Positions 1 to 5,426 of a stretch of 7,044 nt of DNA are shown piece by piece (position 1 is the stretch's first letter; each line of letters begins with the position of its first letter). The notes under the pieces are model-generated. The model searched no databases. It was not told the DNA's origin and saw nothing but the letters and a program-made list of their open reading frames with translations. Both the position numbers and the translations under genes were made by a program. The stretch is taken from assembly GCA_027063075.1 (NCBI GenBank), contig JAMOSM010000127.1:1-7044 (forward strand). The letters are read 5' to 3'. This DNA is from Nautiliaceae bacterium (lineage in GTDB: Bacteria; Campylobacterota; Campylobacteria; Campylobacterales; Nautiliaceae).

Positions 1-445
1 AAAGCTCTCTAAGTTTAGATAATCCAAATTTTTTTAGAAATTTAAATATCTTTATTTTAGCTCTTACGCTAAGAGGCTTTGGCATAACAATACCGGCACT
101 TGATAAAAGCACCAAAAGATTCGGTTCTAAAAGCGTTGCAACCTTGCCTCCAAAACTGTGTCCTACAATTACCTCTTTTTTTATTTTAAGCTCATTTAAA
201 AAAGCATCTACAATTTGAGCATAATCCTTTGTTGTTAAGACATATCTGTTATCACTTTTTCCAAAGCCGGGCATATCGATATAAATTTGCCTAAAATCTT
301 TAAAATAAGATATAAAAACCTTCATAATCTCTTTATTACTCCCCCATCCGTGCAAAAAAACAATATCTTTTTTACCTGAGGGATTTATTATTTCATAACT
401 TATCTCAAACTTTTTTCCATCAACCTCAACTGCTCTTAAAGCCAT
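1..445 (-). CDS. Alpha/beta hydrolase fold protein, 3' part cut by the window edge
   Basis: The first 148 residues of an alpha/beta hydrolase are visible; the C-terminal part lies beyond the left edge. The protein shows the oxyanion-side motif HGWG (residues 32-35), the strand-turn DMPGFGKSD (57-65) and a nucleophile elbow GHSFGG (95-100), which makes Ser97 the likely catalytic serine. The acid and histidine of the triad are not in view. There is no signal peptide, so it should be cytoplasmic. The substrate cannot be read from the sequence; the family includes esterases, lipases and C-C bond hydrolases. The ATG overlaps the trpD stop by one base (TAATG), and a GGA-type ribosome site lies inside the trpD end, so translation is probably coupled. 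From memory, epsilonproteobacteria such as Campylobacter jejuni carry a similar hydrolase beside murF; whether murF follows here cannot be seen. Confidence 0.88.
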   Translation of the reverse strand, partial: MALRAVEVDGKKFEISYEIINPSGKKDIVFLHGWGSNKEIMKVFISYFKDFRQIYIDMPGFGKSDNRYVLTTKDYAQIVDAFLNELKIKKEVIVGHSFGGKVATLLEPNLLVLLSSAGIVMPKPLSVRAKIKIFKFLKKFGLSKLREL

Positions 446-1431
446 TATTTTCCAAGTTTTTGTGAAGTTTTTATAATTTTTTCAAGATGTTTTATTGCCC
501 TGTGGCTGTCAATTACCTCAGCCGCAATTTTTATCCCCTCATCAATCGAACTTGCTTTACCATCCACAAACAAAGCAGCCCCTGCATTTAACAAAACGGC
601 ATCTCTTTTTGCTCCTTTAATCTCTCCGCTCAAAATTCCCCTTGTAATTTTTGCATTCTCTTTAGCGTCTCCCCCTACTAAATCCTTTTTAGAACCAACC
701 ATTCCATAAGCATCCGGACGGATTTGCATATCCCTCATCCTAATTCCGTCATAATAGATAGCTTTTGTAGGAGCTGAAATACTAATTTCATCCATACCAT
801 CAAGAGAGCTTACAACCATTGCACTTTTTATATCCATAAGGCTTAAAGCACTTGCAACAGGCTCTACAAACTCCGGAGAAAACACACCTAAAAGATATTT
901 CTTAGCACCTGCTGGATTTGTAAGCGGACCTAAAATATTAAAAATAGTTCTATGATTTAATGACTTTCTAATTGGCATAATATGTTTCATTGCCGGATGG
1001 TGATTTATTGCAAAAATAAAGGTAAACCCGGTCTCTTCAAGCATTTTTACCTGATTTTCGGGAGTTAAATTAAGATTTATCCCAAGTTCTTCTAACATAT
1101 CGGCACTTCCTGAGCGACTGGTAATTGAACGGTTTCCGTGTTTTGCTACATAACTTCCCGCAGCTGCAAGTAAAAGTGCAGTTGTAGAAGAGATGTTAAA
1201 GCTGTTGCTTTTATCCCCGCCCGTGCCTACAATATCAATTAACTTTTCCCTAAGTTCCTCACTTACAGGAAGTTTTATGCTATGCTCTCTCATAACATCT
1301 GCAGCCGCAGCAATTTCTGCTGGGGTTTCTCCTTTTTCATAAAGTTCTAATAAAAATTTTTTAGCTTCCTCTTCGCTCATTTTATTCTCAAAAAGTTTTT
1401 CAAACTTCTCTTTTGCCTCATTGTATGTCAT
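445..1431 (-). CDS. trpD: Anthranilate phosphoribosyltransferase TrpD
   Basis: TrpD transfers the phosphoribosyl group of PRPP to anthranilate, the second step of tryptophan synthesis from chorismate, in the cytoplasm. At 328 residues it has the usual length of a stand-alone TrpD without a fused TrpG glutaminase domain. An N-terminal helical part (about 1-65) is followed by the PRPP loop GTGGD (69-73), FNISST (78-83), KHGNR (97-101), the anthranilate-side GSADMLEELG (108-117), HHPAMKH (144-150), the ILGPLTNPA segment (166-174) and the Mg-binding Asp214-Glu215 in GMDEIS. KHGNR and GTGGD favour true TrpD over the YbiB/TrpD2 relatives. The ATG has a GGAGAG ribosome site placed in the 9-nt gap after the ppk2 stop. 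No other trp gene is in the window, so the gene is apart from a trp operon at least locally. Confidence 0.96.
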   Translation of the reverse strand: MTYNEAKEKFEKLFENKMSEEEAKKFLLELYEKGETPAEIAAAADVMREHSIKLPVSEELREKLIDIVGTGGDKSNSFNISSTTALLLAAAGSYVAKHGNRSITSRSGSADMLEELGINLNLTPENQVKMLEETGFTFIFAINHHPAMKHIMPIRKSLNHRTIFNILGPLTNPAGAKKYLLGVFSPEFVEPVASALSLMDIKSAMVVSSLDGMDEISISAPTKAIYYDGIRMRDMQIRPDAYGMVGSKKDLVGGDAKENAKITRGILSGEIKGAKRDAVLLNAGAALFVDGKASSIDEGIKIAAEVIDSHRAIKHLEKIIKTSQKLGK

Positions 1432-1440
1432 TTTCTCTCC

Positions 1441-2346
1441 TTAACTTACAAATTTTCCGCTTCTTTTTCTATCAGCCTCCATAATTTCAATCTCTTTTGC
1501 CCCACTTACAACAACTCCATCATCTACCCTATAATCAAGGTCTGGATTTTTATCCGGATAATCCACTGCGTTTAATATAACTTTCATAGCATTCAAACGA
1601 GCAAGGTGTTTATTATCACTTCTTATTACAGTCCAAGGGGCATAGTGGGTATGGGTTGCTTTTAGCATTTTATATTTCATTTCTGTAAATTCATCCCATT
1701 TATCCTGGGCTTGAAGGTCAATTTCGCTTAATTTCCACTGTCTAAGAGGGTCTTTTCTTCTTTTTTCAAACCTTTTTGCCTGAACCTCTTTTGAGATTGA
1801 GAGATATATTTTTACCAAAATGGTCTCTTCCATTACCAATGATTTTTCAAACATAGGACATTCCATCATAAAAGTCCTATACTGCTCAGGAGTACAAAAT
1901 CCAAAAACAGGCTCAACCATAGCCCTGTTATACCAGCTCCTGTCAAAAAAAACTATCTCACCGCCCCTTGGAAACTGCTCAACATATCTTTGGAAATACC
2001 ACTGGGTCTTTTGCACATCGCTTGGTTTTCCAAGAGCTACAACTCTATAGTGTTTTTCGTTCATATATCTGACAATTCTTCTGATTGTTCCGCCTTTTCC
2101 AGCGGCATCACGTCCTTCAAACAATACTATCATTCTTTTTTGGGTCTCTTCAAGATATTTCTGCATTTTTATAAGTTCTGCCTGATAGGGTTTTAGTTCC
2201 TGTTCTTGAAGATATTTTCTAATCGCCTTTTTATTAACCCTTTTTAATTCCATATATTCATTAATCAAATCATTAAGTTTCATACGTTTATTGCCAACAA
2301 GCACATACTCAGGATTGTAAAGCTCGTTTATGTTTATATTTTCCAT
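1441..2346 (-). CDS. ppk2: Polyphosphate kinase 2 (class I PPK2)
   Basis: PPK2 enzymes move phosphate between inorganic polyphosphate and nucleotides. Class I members, which this resembles, mostly phosphorylate nucleoside diphosphates using polyphosphate, and some also make polyphosphate. The 301-residue protein is a single PPK2 domain: Walker A GRDAAGKGG (78-86), the PSDVQKTQWYFQRY region (108-121), Walker B with FDRSWYNRA (134-142) and a lid segment rich in Arg/Lys (about 191-204, with KRFEKRRKDP). An N-terminal helical extension (1-70) and the FGFC motif (148-151) fit class I. Substrate preference (ADP or GDP) is not readable. The ribosome site GAGAGG overlaps the stop codon of ispB, and trpD begins 9 nt after the stop, so it is embedded in the leftward operon. 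Two open frames on the other strand (about 1820-2196) are shadows of this gene. Confidence 0.95.
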   Translation of the reverse strand: MENININELYNPEYVLVGNKRMKLNDLINEYMELKRVNKKAIRKYLQEQELKPYQAELIKMQKYLEETQKRMIVLFEGRDAAGKGGTIRRIVRYMNEKHYRVVALGKPSDVQKTQWYFQRYVEQFPRGGEIVFFDRSWYNRAMVEPVFGFCTPEQYRTFMMECPMFEKSLVMEETILVKIYLSISKEVQAKRFEKRRKDPLRQWKLSEIDLQAQDKWDEFTEMKYKMLKATHTHYAPWTVIRSDNKHLARLNAMKVILNAVDYPDKNPDLDYRVDDGVVVSGAKEIEIMEADRKRSGKFVS

Positions 2347-2357
2347 TTGAAACCTCT

Positions 2358-3221
2358 CTATTTTTTTCTATTTACAACTTTATCCGCTAAAATCTCTAAT
2401 TCATACAAAGAAAAAGGCTTAATAGCTTCTTTTGCATTCTCAATAAGTTTTTCTGCTTCATTATAACATTTTTCCAAAACGCCATATTTTTGCATACGGC
2501 TTTTAATCCACTCTTTTTCCTCTTTGTTTAATTTCTTTTTATAAAGACTTTTTAATTTCTCTTTTTCTTCTTCACTCATAGCCTCAAAGAGATATATAAA
2601 AGGAAGTGTCGTTTTTCCCTCATAAAAATCATGCATTGAAGGTTTTCCAAGCGTCTTTTCATCCTGAGTAATATCTAACATATCATCAATAATCTGAAAA
2701 GCAAGTCCAATGTTTTTTCCGTATTTCATAAAAGGTTCTTTTTCAAACCCACGGCTTACAGCAGCACCACCGCAGGCGGCTTCTATTAAAGAGGCGGTTT
2801 TTTTATAAATCATCTGCATATATTTATCTTTATCAAGATTGATATTTTTACTAAGCCTTACATCCTCAAGTTCTCCTTGGGAGAGAAGATATACGGCATT
2901 TGATACTATTTTTGCAATCTCACTTCCAAAGTCTATAAGTTCGTAAAAAGCCCTTGAATAAACAATATCTCCAAGCATAACCGCCGTATGCTCTCCATAT
3001 TTTGCATTGATTGACTCTACCCCGCGTCTTAAATCAGCTTCATCTATTACATCATCATGAAGAAGACTTGCTAAATGAATAGCCTCAACCACCGCTGCAA
3101 GTTTTTGGGCATTTGGATTTATTATTGTAATGAGTCTTCCTCTTATGCCTTTGCCTTTTTGAATGTCTTTATACTCTTCAAATTCGCTAAACATCTCATC
3201 TAAAATTTCAAAAAATTTCAT
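2358..3221 (-). CDS. ispB: Trans-polyprenyl diphosphate synthase, long-chain (IspB-like)
   Basis: This enzyme condenses isopentenyl diphosphate onto an allylic diphosphate to build the side chain of a respiratory quinone, probably menaquinone. The 287-residue protein has the first Asp-rich motif DDVID (56-60) followed by LRRG, and the second DDMLD (179-183) followed by LGKP. The substrate-binding loop is GKGIRG (23-28) rather than the usual GKRxRP; Lys24 and Arg27 are kept. Five residues before the first Asp is Ala51 and four before is Ser52. Small residues there are typical of long-chain synthases, while aromatic ones mark FPP/GGPP synthases, so an octa/hexaprenyl role is favoured over IspA; exact chain length is not readable. 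The N-terminus is about 20 residues shorter than E. coli IspB. The ATG overlaps the preceding TGA (ATGA), with AGAGGG as ribosome site. Confidence 0.92.
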   Translation of the reverse strand: MKFFEILDEMFSEFEEYKDIQKGKGIRGRLITIINPNAQKLAAVVEAIHLASLLHDDVIDEADLRRGVESINAKYGEHTAVMLGDIVYSRAFYELIDFGSEIAKIVSNAVYLLSQGELEDVRLSKNINLDKDKYMQMIYKKTASLIEAACGGAAVSRGFEKEPFMKYGKNIGLAFQIIDDMLDITQDEKTLGKPSMHDFYEGKTTLPFIYLFEAMSEEEKEKLKSLYKKKLNKEEKEWIKSRMQKYGVLEKCYNEAEKLIENAKEAIKPFSLYELEILADKVVNRKK

Positions 3222-3589
3222 TTTTCCCTCTTTACTTTAATATTATTTCCTCTAAAAAGATACATTTTAAATGTTGCTATTTTATCATTAAAATCATTAA
3301 ATTCAACAAAAAGATATGGAGAAAAGTCTAAATAATTAACAATATCAACCCTAAAAGCATTTAAATTATTTTTAAAAAGCTCCACCTGCCTTGGAAAATT
3401 ATCATAATGATAAATTACCACTAAAACACCATTTTTAAAAAGCGTCCATCTCATTTTGAATATAAAAAAACGTTTTTTAAAAAAAATATTAAAAACAGCT
3501 GTATCATCTTTTTTTAAGGAAAATTTATAAGGAAAAGTAATTTCTGCTAATAAAAAAAGAGGAAAAAAAATTAAAAAAAACTTACTCAT
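3218..3589 (-). CDS. Small exported protein of unknown function (Cj0540/HP0241-like position)
   Basis: A 123-residue protein with a short, very hydrophobic N-terminus (Lys3, then FFLIFFPLFLL) ending in LLA-E, which fits a Sec signal peptide cut after Ala15 and a periplasmic product of about 108 residues. No further membrane segment is seen. The mature part is rich in Phe, Tyr and Lys and looks mostly beta-stranded; a likely conserved core is MRWTLFKNG (46-54) and YDNFPRQVEL (62-71). No enzyme motif or cysteine is present. The gene overlaps DUF2018 by 8 nt upstream and ispB by 4 nt downstream, so it is translationally coupled to both; its own ribosome site (AAAGA) is weak. I recall an exported protein in the same place in Campylobacter and Helicobacter, but its function is unknown to me. 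The signal-peptide codons contain three poly-T tracts of 7-8 nt. Confidence 0.82.
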   Translation of the reverse strand: MSKFFLIFFPLFLLAEITFPYKFSLKKDDTAVFNIFFKKRFFIFKMRWTLFKNGVLVVIYHYDNFPRQVELFKNNLNAFRVDIVNYLDFSPYLFVEFNDFNDKIATFKMYLFRGNNIKVKREK

Positions 3590-3848
3590 TCTTTGTTAAA
3601 ATATTTGACATTGAATGAATATAAAGGTCATTTTCCATCTCTTCAAGTTCATCTGAGCGGGAAAACACAACTTCATTTATTTTTTGGTCAACATCATCAC
3701 CATAGCACTCTTGTGCTAAAATCTCAAGCGCTGCAAGTCTTTTAAAAACATCTTCAAGCTCTTCAATTACAAGATTTTTATTTGCATGATATACAATTTC
3801 AAAAAACTTATCCTTTGGACTTTTGTGTTCATCAAACGGGTCAAACAT
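3582..3848 (-). CDS. DUF2018 family protein, HP0242-like
   Basis: An 88-residue, mostly helical, acidic protein without signal peptide or membrane segment. The pattern DKFFEIVYHANKNL (13-26) near the start and IHSMSNILTKNE (77-88) at the very end matches my memory of H. pylori HP0242, the type member of DUF2018, whose crystal structure is an intertwined all-alpha homodimer often described as knotted. The cellular role of the family is not known. It is the first gene of the tightly packed leftward run, with a strong ribosome site AAAGGAGA (about 3853-3860) and a candidate -10 box at 3874-3879. Its stop lies 8 nt inside the exported-protein gene. The order DUF2018, exported protein, ispB supports the family call independently of the sequence match. 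Confidence 0.88.
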   Translation of the reverse strand: MFDPFDEHKSPKDKFFEIVYHANKNLVIEELEDVFKRLAALEILAQECYGDDVDQKINEVVFSRSDELEEMENDLYIHSMSNILTKNE

Positions 3849-3852
3849 AACA

Positions 3853-3903
3853 TCTCCTTTTTATTTAAAATTTATCATAAAACTTTGTTTTTTGCAAATT
3901 TTT
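3853..3903 (-). promoter_or_regulatory. Candidate promoter and ribosome site for the DUF2018-ispB-ppk2-trpD run
   Basis: The 55-nt gap between msrB and the DUF2018 gene holds, on the minus strand, TATGAT (3874-3879), a near-consensus -10 box, followed about 14 nt later by AAAGGAGA. The DNA upstream is A/T-tract rich with no good -35 at the right distance (TTGCAA at 3892-3897 is only 12 nt away), as is common for epsilonproteobacterial sigma-70 promoters. No convincing terminator for msrB is seen, so read-through from msrB is also possible. Confidence 0.4.
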
Positions 3904-4275
3904 TTAGCTATATTTAGGAATAAACTTTAAACTTGTAGAGTTTATACAATATCTAAGACCCGTTGGCATAGGACCGTCTCCAAAAAGATGCCCAAGATGA
4001 GCTTTGCAGTTTGCACACATAACCTCAACCCTTTGCATTCCCCCACTAAAATCAGGAAATTCTAAAATCTCTCCTATTGGCATATAAAAGCTTGGCCACC
4101 CGGTACCGCTGTCAAATTTGTGCTCACTGCTAAAAAGAGGTTTTTCACAACATTTACAAAGATAAATTCCTGGTTTTTTATTATCCCAGTATTCATTTCT
4201 AAAAGCAGGCTCTGTGCCTTTTTTACAAATTACATACTCTTCAAATTCGTTTAATTTATTTTTACAATTACACAT
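3904..4275 (-). CDS. msrB: Peptide-methionine (R)-S-oxide reductase MsrB
   Basis: MsrB reduces the R form of methionine sulfoxide in proteins, using thioredoxin. The 123-residue protein is a complete single-domain MsrB: zinc ligands Cys40 and Cys43 (CKCC) and Cys87 and Cys90 (CANC), the signature FDSGTGWPSF (54-63), HLGHLFGDGP (93-102) and the catalytic RYCINS with Cys110. Where many MsrBs have a resolving Cys in SGCGWPSF, this one has Thr58; extra cysteines at 2, 4, 17 and 42 could serve instead. No signal peptide, so cytoplasmic. The open frame continues upstream antisense to recR, but the ATG ending at 4275 is chosen because AAAGGA lies 5 nt before it and MsrB homology starts just after. 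There is no fused MsrA domain. It diverges from recR. Confidence 0.96.
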   Translation of the reverse strand: MCNCKNKLNEFEEYVICKKGTEPAFRNEYWDNKKPGIYLCKCCEKPLFSSEHKFDSGTGWPSFYMPIGEILEFPDFSGGMQRVEVMCANCKAHLGHLFGDGPMPTGLRYCINSTSLKFIPKYS

Positions 4276-4283
4276 TCTCTTCC

Positions 4284-4312
4284 TTTGATATAATTTCACA
4301 AAATATATCAAA
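4284..4312. promoter_or_regulatory. Divergent msrB/recR promoter with perfect 9-bp inverted repeat
   Basis: The 49-nt gap contains TTTGATATA (4284-4292) and its exact reverse complement TATATCAAA (4304-4312), separated by 11 nt. On the plus strand TATAAT (4289-4294) is a consensus -10 box for recR, predicting a start near 4301. On the minus strand TATATT (4302-4307) is a candidate -10 for msrB. Each arm overlaps one -10 box, so the repeat could be a repressor operator or simply the symmetry of back-to-back promoters. No good -35 is seen for either. The -10 for recR is the firmest part. Confidence 0.55.
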
Positions 4313-4324
4313 AACAGGGGAAAA

Positions 4325-4894
4325 ATGAAAGATTTAGAATCTATAAACAAACTAATTGAAACCTTAGAAGAACTTCCAAGCATAGGAAAAAAATCTGCCA
4401 CAAGACTTGCAATGAGCCTTGCAAAAGATAAATTCAAAGCCTTAAAACTTATAAATGCAATAGAAGATGTAGTAAGCAAAGTTAAAACGTGTGAAAGTTG
4501 TGGTAATTTTACAGAACACGAAATATGTGAAATATGCGACAACTCTTTAAGAGAAAAAACCTTAGCAATTGTGGAAAATCAAAAAGACATAATGATTATT
4601 GAAGAGAGTAAAATTTATAATGGATACTATTTTGTATTAAATCAACTTGATGATGAACATATACAAAAAATCAGAGATTTAATTCAAAACAAAAAAATAA
4701 AAGAAGTTATTTTTGCATTTCCCCCATCTGTTGAAAGTGAGGCAAGAAGTCTTTATTTAGAAGACAAACTAAAAGACTTAAACGTTGAATTTTCCCAAAT
4801 AGCCCAAGGGGTGCCAACAGGAGTCCATTTTGAAAATGTGGATATAAACTCTCTTGCAAGTGCCATAAAAAGAAGAATTAAAATAAATTCTTAA
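4325..4894 (+). CDS. recR: Recombination mediator protein RecR
   Basis: RecR works with RecO (and RecF) to load RecA on gapped, SSB-coated DNA. The 189-residue protein has the family order: a helix-hairpin-helix around LPSIGKKSATRLA (17-29), a four-Cys zinc finger (Cys56, Cys59, Cys68, Cys71), a Toprim domain starting at LAIVEN (80-85) and the C-terminal QGVPTG (161-166) with FENVD. The Toprim domain lacks the SPLDG-type loop of E. coli RecR; the strand YFVLN (102-106) leads almost directly into a helix. I recall the same short form, with YYVLN and IAQGVPTG, in H. pylori RecR, so this looks lineage-specific rather than damaged. The ribosome site AGGGGA lies just before the ATG. The 3' end overlaps the LOG-like gene by 17 nt on the other strand. 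Confidence 0.95.
   Translation: MKDLESINKLIETLEELPSIGKKSATRLAMSLAKDKFKALKLINAIEDVVSKVKTCESCGNFTEHEICEICDNSLREKTLAIVENQKDIMIIEESKIYNGYYFVLNQLDDEHIQKIRDLIQNKKIKEVIFAFPPSVESEARSLYLEDKLKDLNVEFSQIAQGVPTGVHFENVDINSLASAIKRRIKINS
4873..4892. terminator. Weak bidirectional terminator candidate at the recR/LOG-like junction
   Basis: AAGAATT (4873-4879) and AATTCTT (4886-4892) form a 7-bp stem with a 6-nt loop, centred on the overlapping stop codons of the two convergent genes. On the minus strand it is followed by CTTTTT; on the plus strand a T run appears only about 13 nt later. The stem has a single G-C pair, so it is marginal as an intrinsic terminator. Confidence 0.25.
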
Positions 4895-5375
4895 ACTCTT
4901 CTAGATTTTTATAAATTTCAATATCTTTTAATCTCTCCTTTGGAATAAAAGAGCAGTTTTTAAAATTTTCATAACTCTCTCCAAGCAAAACTATTCTAAA
5001 ATCAAGCCCAAGCCCATACTTTAGGGCCCAAACCATAAATATCTCATTTAAAGTTCCTATACTTCCACTTTGAGCCACAAAAAGCTCGCTTCCCTCAGTC
5101 AAAATTCTTAACCTCTCAAACAGGTCTTTTGCCTGAATTCTTTTTGAAAGGTAAGGATTTTTAGGGCGAATTTCATCAAAATATTTTAAAGTAACACCTA
5201 TAACTTCTCCACCGGATTCTATCACACCCCTACTTACAGCCTCCATCAATCCACCATATCCTCCACACTTTACCAAATATCCTTTACTTGCCAAAAATTT
5301 ACCAAGTTCCACCCCTTCTTTATATAGCACCGGATTTTCAACTTTGCTCGCACCAAACGTTGTTGCTATTTTCAT
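4878..5375 (-). CDS. LOG-like / TIGR00725-like Rossmann protein (SLOG superfamily)
   Basis: A 165-residue protein with a nucleotide-binding Rossmann fold of the LOG/SLOG type. It opens with MKIATTFGAS, has the glycine-rich GGYGGLMEAVSRG (38-50), then ERLRILTEGSELF (87-99) and SGSIGTLNEIFMVW (103-116). Family members include phosphoribohydrolases that release bases from nucleoside monophosphates (LOG) and proteins that only bind nucleotides. Here the usual PGGxGT is replaced by SGSIGT and the ERK motif reads ERL, so activity is uncertain; Glu111 and Arg88 at the expected active-site positions remain. The open frame extends 11 codons upstream, but the ATG at 5373-5375 is chosen because AAGGA sits 5 nt before it and the first beta strand begins there. 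It lies 51 nt after an unrecognised gene on the same strand and overlaps recR tail to tail. Confidence 0.8.
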   Translation of the reverse strand: MKIATTFGASKVENPVLYKEGVELGKFLASKGYLVKCGGYGGLMEAVSRGVIESGGEVIGVTLKYFDEIRPKNPYLSKRIQAKDLFERLRILTEGSELFVAQSGSIGTLNEIFMVWALKYGLGLDFRIVLLGESYENFKNCSFIPKERLKDIEIYKNLEEFKNLF

Positions 5376-5380
5376 ATATT

Positions 5381-5385
5381 TCCTT
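5381..5385 (-). promoter_or_regulatory. Ribosome binding site fixing the LOG-like start
   Basis: On the minus strand AAGGA lies 5 nt before the ATG at 5373-5375. Alternative starts about 10 codons upstream (an ATG at 5403-5405 and a TTG before it) have no comparable site and would add a Lys/Asn-rich tail before the conserved first strand. Confidence 0.65.
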
Positions 5386-5426
5386 TTTAGATTGTTTTTT
5401 AACATCAAAAACTTAACATAATAATT

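Noticed and set aside
445..1431. TrpD2/YbiB-type DNA-binding relative instead of TrpD
   Set aside because: GTGGD, KHGNR and the ILGPLTNPA segment are all intact, as in true anthranilate phosphoribosyltransferases.
1820..2196. Two overlapping plus-strand open frames of 76 and 68 codons
   Set aside because: They lie fully antisense to ppk2, which has all its motifs, and have no family resemblance or good ribosome site.
2358..3221. Farnesyl diphosphate synthase (IspA) as identity of the prenyl synthase
   Set aside because: Small residues (Ala51, Ser52) upstream of the first Asp-rich motif and the gene order favour a long-chain synthase.
3880..3910. Possible intrinsic terminator after msrB
   Set aside because: The only stem is AAAAC/GTTTT of 5 bp with no proper U tract; too weak to call.
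4276..4542. N-terminal extension of about 89 residues to MsrB
   Set aside because: It is antisense to the start of recR, crosses the divergent promoter gap, and the MsrB family match and ribosome site both place the start at 4275.
5376..5408. Eleven-codon N-terminal extension of the LOG-like protein
   Set aside because: The extension lacks a ribosome site, is Lys/Asn-rich, and precedes the conserved first strand; the internal ATG has AAGGA 5 nt upstream.
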